Below are positions 10,900-20,667 of a DNA stretch of 64,000 nt, piece after piece. The position numbers were made by a program, and so were the translations under genes. Within the stretch, counting starts at the first letter, position 1, and each line of letters starts with the position of its first letter. The stretch comes from Symsagittifera roscoffensis (taxonomy: Eukaryota > Xenacoelomorpha > Acoela > Convolutidae): NCBI RefSeq assembly GCF_963678635.1, contig NC_087067.1, positions 25,365,547-25,429,546 on the forward strand, given 5' to 3'. Under the pieces are notes generated by a model that was not told the DNA's origin, ran no database searches, and saw only the letters and a list, made by a program, of their open reading frames with translations.

Positions 10900-12573
10900 A
10901 TGCAGCGCAGGGACTCGTTAGGATCGACTACTAAAATTCCCAGGCTAAGCAAGGGAAGCACGCGGAAATTTAGAACTAGGCGTAGCCAAACCTCGTTTAG
11001 CAGCGCTTCCGACGCGTTTGCTGAAGACGAATCGACTAAAGGTCAACCTGATCTTTCAGTGATCGAAATGAGACTAAGGAGCGAGAAAAACCTTGATGGC
11101 AATCAAGGGCGGAGCGCCGAGGCCGAGCCTGCGAGCGAAACGCCGGTGGATCCCTTTGACGAAGGGGAGCGAACGCTCATTCGACCCGACTTTGAGCCAG
11201 ACGGGGTCCTCGAACGAGAGGAAGTCGAGAGGACAGAGGAGACCTCGGAGCGTTCCGAGGTCGAACCTCGGGAGGAAGTGTTGTACAGGGGAATGTCCAA
11301 ATCAGAGACTAAGAGCTATAAATGGAGAAAGGAACCTTCACATCTGACAAGTGCACACTCATCCTTGGCCAAACAGAGTAACAACGCGATGATGTCGAGT
11401 ATGAGTCCGGGTGAAGAGCAGACGTTCTCGAAGGCCAAGAAGAGTTGGAAGTCCTTGTACGACGAACGCATGGCGTCACTACCAACTGTAGGTTTGACTT
11501 CCAGTGATGACTACCCGGAGATAACCCATCCGGATGTGAACTTCACACCGTGCCCAAGGAACGACATGAGCAGGGAGGCATCTTCTGCCTCGCCGACCAG
11601 GCCTATGTCAGATGGGATAACGATGGGAGCATCATCAACGTTTGACAGACTGATGACGTCAATGCACAAGCAAAAGGGCGGTGCGTCATCAAGTACTAGG
11701 CTACAGCCACAGTTGACCTCGTCTTCTCTGGGGCTAACCCCGCCACTGGGGGCAGCTGGTGACATAAGTGATATGTTCGCTGGTGTGATGAATGGCCTGG
11801 ATGAATTGAGGCGAGACATGACTAAGCGGATAGATCAAGTTGACGAGAGAGCTCACCATGGTCGAGAGAATTTGAAACATGAGCTAACGCACGTGAAGTC
11901 GCAGGCGAGGTTTGATCAGGCTCAATTGATTCGTGACACCGATCAATGCCTGGCCGAGAGCCTGGCTCAGGCAAACAAAGAGTCAGAGGAAAGAGAGGCT
12001 AGGATGACAAGAGAGATCGAGCGATTGTTGAATGATCGTGATAATACCTACGCCCAAACGATGACTGGCCTGGAAAGGAGGTTGGACGCCAAATCTGACT
12101 TGATGATGCGGAAGCTTGACGCGATCCTGAATGGGAATAATTGGCAGGAGCATTCCAACTCAAGGGAGCGCTCACGCCATGCGAATGTTGGAGATGGTAC
12201 GGGCAACAGTGCCAGAGCCCAGCAAGGCTCGAGAACGAACTACGAACATAGAAACAAGGAGCGGCCAAGGGCAGCCCCGCAGAGGCCTGGCTGGACAAAT
12301 CCAGTCCCACCGGAGGCAGATGCCACCCCGGAGACAAGATTGCCAACCGTGCCACAAGTCAGTTCAGTACCAGATCTGACTACAGTCTCACAAGACACAA
12401 CGATGTATGCCTCGATGTTTGAGCCTCTGAACAGATCTCTTGAAACATTCATCACCAAGCTCTCGAAGTCAACCGAGAGAGGAGAGAGGTCAAGAAGAAC
12501 ACTGAAAAAGCCGAAGTCATATAAAGACGAGTCAGACGGCTGCATTGATACTTGGATAGAGGTGATGAAGTAA
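10900..12573 (+). CDS. gag: Element 1 Gag, N-terminal part up to an in-frame TAA
   Basis: The first ATG of the long frame is at 10900 (MQRRDSLGSTTKIPRL); the open frame extends upstream only through a TTG. The segment is acidic and Ser-rich. A coiled-coil stretch lies at about residues 300-415 and the start of the retrotransposon Gag capsid-like domain at about 535-557 (DGCIDTWIEVMK). It ends at TAA (12571-12573) in the middle of the capsid domain, and the next codons continue the same domain in the same frame. Element 2 has a Leu codon at this site, so the stop looks like a mutation and not the natural end of Gag. The N-terminus of element 2 gag (KSRIPKRGNSSRKF) is recognisably related. Confidence 0.85.
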   Translation: MQRRDSLGSTTKIPRLSKGSTRKFRTRRSQTSFSSASDAFAEDESTKGQPDLSVIEMRLRSEKNLDGNQGRSAEAEPASETPVDPFDEGERTLIRPDFEPDGVLEREEVERTEETSERSEVEPREEVLYRGMSKSETKSYKWRKEPSHLTSAHSSLAKQSNNAMMSSMSPGEEQTFSKAKKSWKSLYDERMASLPTVGLTSSDDYPEITHPDVNFTPCPRNDMSREASSASPTRPMSDGITMGASSTFDRLMTSMHKQKGGASSSTRLQPQLTSSSLGLTPPLGAAGDISDMFAGVMNGLDELRRDMTKRIDQVDERAHHGRENLKHELTHVKSQARFDQAQLIRDTDQCLAESLAQANKESEEREARMTREIERLLNDRDNTYAQTMTGLERRLDAKSDLMMRKLDAILNGNNWQEHSNSRERSRHANVGDGTGNSARAQQGSRTNYEHRNKERPRAAPQRPGWTNPVPPEADATPETRLPTVPQVSSVPDLTTVSQDTTMYASMFEPLNRSLETFITKLSKSTERGERSRRTLKKPKSYKDESDGCIDTWIEVMK

Positions 12574-15500
12574 CACTTTGAGGAAGAGAATCTCTCCAAG
12601 AAACAAGAGTGCAGCGCGCTGACGAGCAACCTGGAGGGTACTGCATTAAATTGTGTAATGGCGAAAAGAGCCAATGAGAGAGACAGCGCTCGCAAGATAT
12701 TCGACATCCTGCTGAATCGTTTCGGCTCTGGAGTACAAGGGCACCAGGCCATGGTGAAGTTCGAGAAGAGGCGTCAGAGAGATGAAGAATCAATAGATAA
12801 ATTCTTGGACGACCTTGAATTGCTCAGGAGGAGGAGCAACCCGGATGAGAGAATATCCGAACGAAACTTGGCGATCGCTTCGAAGTTCATGGATGGTGTA
12901 AGGAGTGAGGAGTTGAAGACGATGTTGGCCACTCACTTCACCCTGTCGCTTGACCAGGTACCCACGCCCGACGACTTGCGTATGAAGTCACGCGAGTATT
13001 TACTGATAAAACCGAGGGCGCAAAACCGTTACAGCAATTATGGCAACTATAGCGGGACAAACACTGGTGCGAATTCCAGTTGGTACAAACCTCGCGATGA
13101 CATGGACAAGAGGAGGTCGTGTGCGAATTGTGGTTCGATGGACCATCACGTTTCTGCGTGTTCTGCATACAAACAGAACATGAAGGCCATAGGCTACTTT
13201 CTCGAGGACGCTGACGCGACCGACGAGGATCATGAAGAGTACGTGAGAGGGCTCATCATGAAATATGGTCCGAGGTGTTTCTTCTGTAATTTGGAGGGAC
13301 ACTTCAAGTCGGATTGTACTCAATTTTGGGACGCAGTAGCGGACGCGAAACATCCCCGCCACGATGAGGCGCTTTCGGGTGTCAAGGCCAGTCGAGCACG
13401 TCTGATGAACGAGGCTGAATCTCGGAGAAAGGAGACGACACCGAGCACTTTCACGACTAAAAAGGTTAAAACATGGCCTGACGAGGGGGTAGCCTCGAAC
13501 CTCGAAACAGAGTCGTCTAGCCCACTCAAGGTGGATTACGGCCTGGCGGCAAGGACAGCTCTGCAGAATGTCAAACAGGACCTTGCCACGAAAGAAGTGG
13601 AGCAATGGGTAAGGTCGGAGCTGGAGAGCACAGATCTTCGGGAAAGTCTTAATGTCCTGAGTAAGACGACAAGAGCAGAAGATGAAAAAGAGCCCAAGAA
13701 ACAGGGACTAAAACTGAACGTTATATCTGGCAAGACTTTCGGCATGACGAAGGCAGGGACCAAAATAATGTCTATCATCTCAGTCGCAGGGCACCAGGTG
13801 GTCAAGAACCTGAGCGAGCCATCCGAGATTACACTGGTCCACCTGGACATCTATGCCGACTACCTGAAGGAGAAGGATCCCAAACTGGACTCCAGGGCAG
13901 TGCGAGCGCTGCTCACAACGGGAGGTCCGAGGCTGATGAAAGTGGACGGACATTATATCGATGTCCATGGCCCTTACCCGATTCTGATGAACGTGGATGG
14001 CATCAATATCTACACGAAAGCTCACATAACTGATGCGAACGATCAGGTTGGCCGGATATACATTGGTCAAGAGGAGCTGAAGGTCAGACGAATCGGACAC
14101 AACGCGATGCTCGAACAAGATGCTGTGCATATTGGTTGCGAGGCAGATCTGGCCGCACACGTTCTGGACGTGCAAGGCAGACAACTTTCTGTAAAGGGGC
14201 TGCTAGACACGGGAGCAGTGGTTAGTGTCATGCCAGTCAAAACTTGGACCGACATGGGTTTCGAAAGATCGGATCTCATACCGACAAACATCAGGTTGGC
14301 AGCTGCCAATCAGGGAGCGATCTATGTCGCCGGACGAACCCCGATCATCTCACTGCAGCTTGGAGGAAGACATCTTTGGATGAGCTTCCTAGTAGTAGAG
14401 AATTTGGATGAATCCGACCAGTTCATCCTAGGAAGGGATTTCGTTCGCAACTTTGACGTCACGATTGATCTCAATGACGGATTGATTAGGATCAAGGATC
14501 CTGAAAGAAAGTATGAGAAAAGACCCCTTAATAAGATCTTAATTAATCAGGCCAAGGTGCCGATTTTTCTGGATCGAAAAGTTAGATTAAAACCGAACCA
14601 AGCCGTAGTAGCGACGTTTAGGATGAGGAACTTGAATGAACTCAGCAATGACAGACAGGTGTGTCTGGTACCAAATCCAAACAGTAAAAGCTCGGCTATT
14701 TTAGGAAGAAGCTTCTCACTCACTCAGAGCGGACTGTGTGTGAGTGTGTTATTGAACACAGAAGCAACAACAGTGACAATACAGAGGGGAAAGAAACTTG
14801 GCTACGCTTTGCCTCTGAACACAGACTTTCTGAGTGTGGAGAACTTGAAGAAGTTTGACGTAACTAAATGTCCATTACATGCGAACCAAGAATGTATAAT
14901 GAAAAGAGTAATTGAATTGAAATCTTCTAGGAAATTGTTTTCAATGAAGTCGGAAACAGATGATGGGCTGTCTAGTTGTTCCAACTTTCCTGAGAGGCCG
15001 ACGGAAGCAGAGTTAGCAGCGAATAGGCCTGTCCTACCTGAGATAGAACATCTGAAGGGTAAAATATCTGACAAGGAACTAGATTCGCTCAGGGCGGTGC
15101 TAGATCGGAACGCAGACGTTTTTTCAAAGCATAAGGCCGAGATAGGTTGTTGCAATTTTGTAGAGCACGAGATTGAGATAGAAGAGGGCTCGGTACCTCA
15201 CAGGGAAGGGGCGAGAAGAATGACCCCAAATAAGTCAGAAGCGTGTAGGAAGGAAATTGAAATGTTAATGGAGTACGACATGATTGAGCCGTCGAAGTCC
15301 CCATGGGCTTGTGGCGTGGTCATGGCGAAAAAGAAAGGGGGACAACTCAGATTTTGTTGTGATTTCCGTTATCTGAACGCAGTGACTATAAAGGACGCAT
15401 ACCCGATTCCCCGCATCGATGAGAGCCTATCCAAGCTGGGAGACGCTAAGTTCTTCACGACGTTGGATTTGGGCTCCGCATTCTGGCAAGTGCCACTCAG

Positions 15501-18500
15501 AAAGCAAGATCGAGAGAAAACAGGTTTCGCGTGTGAGCTGGGACTCTTCCAGTGGAAGAGGATGCCATTCGGATTGTGCAACGCGACGGCCACATTCCAG
15601 CGACTGATGGCCCAGGCACTCACGAGCGTCACTAAGAAATACGGGAATCTCATCATGTGTTATGTCGATGATGTTGTGATTGCAACACCAACCCTAGAAG
15701 ACCACATAGAGAGGTTGGAGGAGGTGTTTTCTTGCATGAAGCAGGCGGGTCTGAAATGCAAACCCCCTAAGTGTGAAATCCTCAGGGATTCCATAAAGTA
15801 TTTGGGCCGCCTGGTTGACAAACATGGAGTGAGACCAGATCCCGAAGCAGTTGAAGCGGTGTTGACCTGGAAGGCACCTAAAACAGATACACAGTTGATG
15901 AGTTTTCTGGGATTCGCCAATTATAATCGTGAGTTCATCAAAGGGTATGCTGACAAAATATACCCTATGCAGAGATTGATGAGAAACAAGGGCAAAAAGT
16001 TCACCTGGACTGATGAGGCACAAGTCTCATTTGAAAACATCAAACGTGAACTTTGCGAGGCACCGGTCCTCGGCATGCCAACGGAGAAGGGAATGTTCGT
16101 GCTGGACACGGATGCATCAGTGGTTGCGATATCAGGCATACTTCACCAAGAGCAGGAGTGGAACGGGAGAACGGTTCTTCGTCCGATAGCTTATGGAAGT
16201 AAAGTCCTGAGTGACACTGAGATGAAGTACGGCGCACCAAAAGCGGAGATGTTTGCTGTGATCACGTTCGTGGAAAAATACAGGGCCTACCTGGGGAGTG
16301 CTCCATTCAAGTTACGTGTGGACAATCGTGCCCTTGCCTGGCTGAAAACCTATTCGATGGATCAAAGCTACATTGGTCGTTGGATCGTGCGCTTGGATGG
16401 ATACCACATGATCATAGAGCACCGTACCCGTGACAAGCACCAGAACGCAGATAGCCTCAGTAAAAAGACAGAATTTTATGAGCGCCTCGAGGAGAAGCAG
16501 GCTAACCAATCAGAGATCAAAGACGGGTTTTCCTTTCTGGACAAAGAAACCTACGATAAGCTGCCACTTACTAGGTGGTTAGACAAATCAGGACATCCTA
16601 TACCTGGACACCCTGACCTTCCAGTGGAGACGGCCGCGGAGATAAAGCTTTTAGCCAGAGGCGAACCCGTTCCGTTGGACCTGCTAGTCCAATCCAACTT
16701 GGTACAGCAAGAACTGACCAGTCTGGGTATAAACAGCATCGCTTTATTGAATAAGACGGTGAACGTGGCGCCGGACGTCATGGGAAAACTCCGTGACTTG
16801 TTGGATAGGGAAGTGAATAGGCATGATCGTGAATGGATGGAGACCATGCAGAGGTTGACTGTCACCGAGAGAACAGAGAAGATGCCAGTGTCCATTCGCA
16901 GCCGAGGCGTTGAACGGGATTGCAGGTCGATCGTCAACCAGCTGGTGACCTCGATGCCGAAAGAAGTATTGTTGAGAACTTCGTTCACTGAATATGGAAC
17001 ATCGAATCAAAACCAAGCTACTGAGGAAGTCAGGATCAGGTCGAAATCTAGCTTCACGAGGAAAGTGCACTTCACGGATGCAAAAGAGGAATATGAGCCA
17101 AGCCCAGATTGTTCGTCCATGGACGAGACAATGTCCGGGGAGTCTGACACCTTCGAGCCAGTCAAGGACGTCTCCTCTGATGAGTCAGACACCTTTGAGC
17201 CCGTGCAGGACGACTTGTCCGGGGAGAGGTTGACTAGACCACCTAGGGGCAGAATTTTGTCCGGGGAGTCGGGTTCAAAGCGACCGATGGACAGAGTTTT
17301 GTCCGGGGAGTCAAGAAACATCTCAGACAACTTGGAATATGATGTTGAGGAATCAGTCGTTTCAAGTGGTGACTCGAGACCCCAGTCCTGGGACAACACG
17401 TCTGAAACAACTTCCAATTCCGATGTGTCAGAGATCGCAATCCACTCCTTATTGGTAGACTGGAAGCAGCGTGGGCTGGACCGAGAAACACATCAGGATC
17501 CAGACAGGGACAGATACACCTCAGATGAAGAGGGCACTGTGGTAGATAATGCCGCAGACGAGCTCGAGCTGATAGCAGTTTCAAAACGCCCAACCAGATT
17601 GCTGCCACATGGTACGGTCGTCCGTACCAATCTGGAACCATCTGTGCAAGAAGCGACGCCTTTGAAAAAGATATGGTGTGTCAAGTTGATGGACGATGCT
17701 CATGCTCCGGAGATAATGAGTGGGCAAATGAACGTGGTGAAGACGTATTTGAAAGCCAGGTACAGGCTGTCGGATCTCCTGAGGGCTCAACGAAATGATA
17801 GAATGACGAGCAGTCTGAAAAGATGGATCGAGAATGGAGCACCTGACAAGGGAGACTTGGAAGAAGACAGCTACAAAATCCTGAAGCAATTTTACCTGAA
17901 GAGGAAAGACTTGTTGTACCTGAATAAGGACGGAATCGTAGCCTGTAAGCGCAAGGAGGAGGACAAGGTCCTTTATAAATACAATTCAATAGTGTTACCA
18001 CAGTTGTACCAGACTGAATTGCTCTTTCGCTCACATGATCAGATGCGACATCAAGGCGTGGACAAAGTGTATAACAGGATACAAAAACGATTCGAATGGC
18101 CGGGATTGAAGAAGGCTTGTGAGAAATGGATAGCCGCATGCCTGTCTTGTCAACAGGCAAAGGATCCCAGGAAACTAAGGTTCCCCCTACAGTCAATAGA
18201 ATCGTCAGGTTTCAACGAAGTGGTGCAAATTGATCATCAGAAAATCTGCATGACAGCAACGGGCTATAATCAGGTGCTGGTAATGATCGACCATTTTACA
18301 AAGTATGCGGAGGCAGCACCCTGCATGACAGCGTCGGCAGAAGAAACATGCGATCATTTGATAAACGTGTGGATAGCAAGGCATGGCTGCCCCATCACGT
18401 TCCAATCGGACAATGGCAAAGCATTCGTAGGTGATCTCACGAAAGAGTTAATGAAAAGGTCGCAGGTAGCGCAGGCCCACTCGACCACTTATCACCCGCA

Positions 18501-20382
18501 AACGAATGGCCTAGTCGAGAGGCAGAATCGCACACTGGTATCCATGTTGAGAGTCTACTGCTCACGCTATATGGATGACTGGGACAAGCACTTGCCGCAA
18601 GTGATGGGTGCTTACAACAGCACGGAGCATTCCACCACGGGAATAAGTCCGCATATGATGCTGACGGGTCATGAAAAAGCACTCCCGTTAACGTTCTTCT
18701 ACCCTGAATATGAAGGGAAGAGGACAGCACCGCAAACGTACGTGCGGGACGTTATTAGAAGACAACAGGACCTCAATGACTTATGCAGGAGGAATACGCA
18801 ACAGGCGCAAATTAGACAAAAAAGGAGGTTTGATAAAAGAACAGCCGATGCAAAAGCCTACTCAGTTGGCGATTACGTCTGGGTGTTCCAGGAAGTGGTT
18901 CCACCAAAAGGAACCAAGAAACTATTAAAGAAATGGCGTGGTCCATTTCAGATAACAGAGGTGCATCAAGGAGGTCGTTTTTATCGGCTGAGCACTGGAA
19001 GAGCGGCTCATTACGAGAATATCAAACCGCACAATGCCTCGTCAGAGGATTGGTGCATCCCAGCGGACATGCAAGAGGGAGACTATTTAATTGTGGATCC
19101 TGCTTGTGAAGTGAATGAGAGGGGTACTCGCGACAAGAACGACGGGAACGAGGTGGTGGACGATTGCGATCTACCACTGGATCTCGAGTTGACTGAGCGA
19201 GTAGAGGTGGACGATGAAACTCTACCCTATGCCGAAGAAAACTGGGATTGCCCGGAACAAACCGAAATTGACAAAGGAATACAGCCTGACTTTCCTCTCA
19301 CCATGGAAACACGCCAAAGCAAGAAAGGAAAAAACCAGAAGAAATACAATCCGTATGGCGAGGACTTCGTTGTAGATCGGATAGTAGTTAGTGATGTCAT
19401 AGACTCGCTGGTGGGGCTGGACGAAGTAGCGATGCTAGAAGAAATCGACCTTGTGAACGATATGGATCAAGATTGGATCGACGATCGATCAGAACCGGAA
19501 GTGGAGTTCGAACCAGAAGCGGAACAGACTCATGAGCAAGAACTAACAAACTTGCGCGTGCTCGAGTGGCTCCACGATCTGCCGACAGATCCAAAAGAGA
19601 CGATCCTGACGATTCAGGACGTCGACAGAGACGGCGTCAAATACATCAGTCATGACAATACCGAGTCCAACTGGGTCGCCCCAGATGGTCCTCTACGTGT
19701 TCCACAATCCAACCTCGGTCTCCTAGACTTTGGGCGATCGACGGGGACGTCGATGGATATTTTTGTCCGGGGAGTGGGGGTAGGACTCACCCACACCGAA
19801 AACCTCATAATAAAAAAATTGAAATCGGCAAGAGAAACCGGAGAACTAGAGACAGAGGGCGAGAATGCTAAGAAACCACCTTTTGGACGAATCTTTGAAT
19901 CGTATTTTGATCTCCCGAACCACTATTCGAACAATATCGTTATAACGGACAGCGATTTCATACTGACGGAACGCACGTGCGCCATAGCGATAACTGCGGA
20001 CGTAAGCTTCAAAACAGCACTAGCAGCCGACTTTAAAAGAGAGTACAAGAATATCGAGTTTTTGTGGAAACAGAGGCCTGGTGTAGGAGGAATGATAGCG
20101 TTACCCCCTGTTGCATCACAGATACCAGGGAAATATTTGTGTTTTTTGGTTACGAAAGCTACTGATAGGCAACACGTGAATCCGGAGAGCTTGGTATTGG
20201 CCTTGACTCGACTTAGGGATTTCCTGGTTGAGATAGGTGTGACCTCTCTCTCGTTGCCAGTTTATGATCCCAATAGGGGAAAGCTACATCCGAGAGAGTT
20301 GTATGCTCTTGTGCATGTGATATTTTCAGAGACTGACATAGAGGTTTACTTACATAAAAAATACTATCTGAGCATATGCTAA
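12574..20382 (+). CDS. pol: Element 1 Gag-Pol: capsid remainder, NC, PR, RT, RNase H, IN, macro-like domain
   Basis: Same frame as 10900-12573; numbering from that ATG. Capsid-like Gag continues (NRFGSGVQGHQA). Two CX2CX4HX4C zinc knuckles lie near residues 741 and 797. The aspartic protease has LLDTGAVVSVMP (about 1102) and ILGRDF (about 1177). RT has LDLGSAFWQ and YVDD (about 1588). RNase H has LDTDAS (about 1735) and HQNADSLSK. A Ser/Glu-rich linker with repeated SGES motifs follows. Integrase has a zinc-binding HHCC (about 2380), catalytic Asp in VVQIDH (about 2444), Asp in FQSDNG (about 2504) and Glu in NGLVERQN (about 2540). The GPF motif (WRGPF, about 2681) and an acidic region of about 300 aa precede a macro-like domain (about 3007-3157). 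Gag and Pol share one frame, with no frameshift or separate pol start. Proteolytic processing is expected from the family. Confidence 0.93.
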   Translation, partial: HFEEENLSKKQECSALTSNLEGTALNCVMAKRANERDSARKIFDILLNRFGSGVQGHQAMVKFEKRRQRDEESIDKFLDDLELLRRRSNPDERISERNLAIASKFMDGVRSEELKTMLATHFTLSLDQVPTPDDLRMKSREYLLIKPRAQNRYSNYGNYSGTNTGANSSWYKPRDDMDKRRSCANCGSMDHHVSACSAYKQNMKAIGYFLEDADATDEDHEEYVRGLIMKYGPRCFFCNLEGHFKSDCTQFWDAVADAKHPRHDEALSGVKASRARLMNEAESRRKETTPSTFTTKKVKTWPDEGVASNLETESSSPLKVDYGLAARTALQNVKQDLATKEVEQWVRSELESTDLRESLNVLSKTTRAEDEKEPKKQGLKLNVISGKTFGMTKAGTKIMSIISVAGHQVVKNLSEPSEITLVHLDIYADYLKEKDPKLDSRAVRALLTTGGPRLMKVDGHYIDVHGPYPILMNVDGINIYTKAHITDANDQVGRIYIGQEELKVRRIGHNAMLEQDAVHIGCEADLAAHVLDVQGRQLSVKGLLDTGAVVSVMPVKTWTDMGFERSDLIPTNIRLAAANQGAIYVAGRTPIISLQLGGRHLWMSFLVVENLDESDQFILGRDFVRNFDVTIDLNDGLIRIKDPERKYEKRPLNKILINQAKVPIFLDRKVRLKPNQAVVATFRMRNLNELSNDRQVCLVPNPNSKSSAILGRSFSLTQSGLCVSVLLNTEATTVTIQRGKKLGYALPLNTDFLSVENLKKFDVTKCPLHANQECIMKRVIELKSSRKLFSMKSETDDGLSSCSNFPERPTEAELAANRPVLPEIEHLKGKISDKELDSLRAVLDRNADVFSKHKAEIGCCNFVEHEIEIEEGSVPHREGARRMTPNKSEACRKEIEMLMEYDMIEPSKSPWACGVVMAKKKGGQLRFCCDFRYLNAVTIKDAYPIPRIDESLSKLGDAKFFTTLDLGSAFWQVPLRKQDREKTGFACELGLFQWKRMPFGLCNATATFQRLMAQALTSVTKKYGNLIMCYVDDVVIATPTLEDHIERLEEVFSCMKQAGLKCKPPKCEILRDSIKYLGRLVDKHGVRPDPEAVEAVLTWKAPKTDTQLMSFLGFANYNREFIKGYADKIYPMQRLMRNKGKKFTWTDEAQVSFENIKRELCEAPVLGMPTEKGMFVLDTDASVVAISGILHQEQEWNGRTVLRPIAYGSKVLSDTEMKYGAPKAEMFAVITFVEKYRAYLGSAPFKLRVDNRALAWLKTYSMDQSYIGRWIVRLDGYHMIIEHRTRDKHQNADSLSKKTEFYERLEEKQANQSEIKDGFSFLDKETYDKLPLTRWLDKSGHPIPGHPDLPVETAAEIKLLARGEPVPLDLLVQSNLVQQELTSLGINSIALLNKTVNVAPDVMGKLRDLLDREVNRHDREWMETMQRLTVTERTEKMPVSIRSRGVERDCRSIVNQLVTSMPKEVLLRTSFTEYGTSNQNQATEEVRIRSKSSFTRKVHFTDAKEEYEPSPDCSSMDETMSGESDTFEPVKDVSSDESDTFEPVQDDLSGERLTRPPRGRILSGESGSKRPMDRVLSGESRNISDNLEYDVEESVVSSGDSRPQSWDNTSETTSNSDVSEIAIHSLLVDWKQRGLDRETHQDPDRDRYTSDEEGTVVDNAADELELIAVSKRPTRLLPHGTVVRTNLEPSVQEATPLKKIWCVKLMDDAHAPEIMSGQMNVVKTYLKARYRLSDLLRAQRNDRMTSSLKRWIENGAPDKGDLEEDSYKILKQFYLKRKDLLYLNKDGIVACKRKEEDKVLYKYNSIVLPQLYQTELLFRSHDQMRHQGVDKVYNRIQKRFEWPGLKKACEKWIAACLSCQQAKDPRKLRFPLQSIESSGFNEVVQIDHQKICMTATGYNQVLVMIDHFTKYAEAAPCMTASAEETCDHLINVWIARHGCPITFQSDNGKAFVGDLTKELMKRSQVAQAHSTTYHPQTNGLVERQNRTLVSMLRVYCSRYMDDWDKHLPQVMGAYNSTEHSTTGISPHMMLTGHEKALPLTFFYPEYEGKRTAPQTYVRDVIRRQQDLNDLCRRNTQQAQIRQKRRFDKRTADAKAYSVGDYVWVFQEVVPPKGTKKLLKKWRGPFQITEVHQGGRFYRLSTGRAAHYENIKPHNASSEDWCIPADMQEGDYLIVDPACEVNERGTRDKNDGNEVVDDCDLPLDLELTERVEVDDETLPYAEENWDCPEQTEIDKGIQPDFPLTMETRQSKKGKNQKKYNPYGEDFVVDRIVVSDVIDSLVGLDEVAMLEEIDLVNDMDQDWIDDRSEPEVEFEPEAEQTHEQELTNLRVLEWLHDLPTDPKETILTIQDVDRDGVKYISHDNTESNWVAPDGPLRVPQSNLGLLDFGRSTGTSMDIFVRGVGVGLTHTENLIIKKLKSARETGELETEGENAKKPPFGRIFESYFDLPNHYSNNIVITDSDFILTERTCAIAITADVSFKTALAADFKREYKNIEFLWKQRPGVGGMIALPPVASQIPGKYLCFLVTKATDRQHVNPESLVLALTRLRDFLVEIGVTSLSLPVYDPNRGKLHPRELYALVHVIFSETDIEVYLHKKYYLSIC
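17131..17312 (+). repeat. Repeated TGTCCGGGGAG motif in the RNase H to integrase linker
   Basis: The motif occurs at 17132-17143, 17214-17226, 17255-17269 and 17296-17311, encoding repeated (L/M)SGE(S/R). It lies in a minisatellite-like stretch that also repeats SDTFEPV. The same DNA word occurs in another reading frame at 19760 and at the polypurine tract at 24413. Element 2 has the same set (near 31888, 31961, 32020, 29417, 26138). Confidence 0.75.
19760..19787 (+). promoter_or_regulatory. Candidate internal polypurine tract (second-strand priming site)
   Basis: TTTTTGTCCGGGGAGTGGGG followed by GTAGGACT inside the pol C-terminal region. It matches the terminal PPT motif (TTGTCCGGGGAG) but is read in a different frame (FVRGVGVG) from the SGES copies. 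The same run is kept in element 2 (29393-29424, minus strand). Use as a central PPT is inference. Confidence 0.4.
19910..20370 (+). other. Macro-like (ADP-ribose binding fold) domain at the pol C-terminus
   Basis: Part of the gag-pol frame. The order of motifs follows ALC1/TARG1-type macro domains: an Ala-rich start (TCAIAITADVSFKTALAADF), then GKYLCFLVTKATDR, a helix with LTRLRDFLVEIGVTSLSLPVYDP, and a last strand (FSETDIEVYLH). The Gly-rich loop with catalytic Asp (GCGLD in TARG1) is replaced by YDPNRG, so hydrolase activity is doubtful. Element 2 has the same domain (LVTRATEK), with Arg for the TARG1-type Lys. Confidence 0.72.
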
Positions 20383-20667
20383 GAATTGCGCTCGGCGATA
20401 AGTGGTTTTTATTAAGTTGCTCGATAAGAATTAGAGTCAAGTTTTAGGTTAGGTTTTAGGTACAGTATTAGGGATCAGGTTTTTATATGATAGTATAGGT
20501 GTGTGATGTTTATGTGTTTATGTTATGTTATTGTTATGATATGTTTTATGTTTGTGTCATCAAGGTGACAGCGCTTATTCGTGCTACTCTGACAAAGATA
20601 AAGGTGGACGATCCACCTTGGTGCTAAATTTTAAATCAGAATTGAAAAAGAGAATCTGATACCCCCT
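20383..20667 (+). other. Spacer between pol and ORF3 of element 1
   Basis: 285 bp, T/G-rich with many stops and a repeated atgtttatgt-like tract. No obvious promoter or splice acceptor was recognised, so how ORF3 is translated is unknown. Confidence 0.6.

Noticed and set aside
12571-12573. Programmed stop-codon readthrough between gag and pol
   Set aside because: The stop is inside the capsid domain, is absent in element 2, and has no recognised readthrough context.
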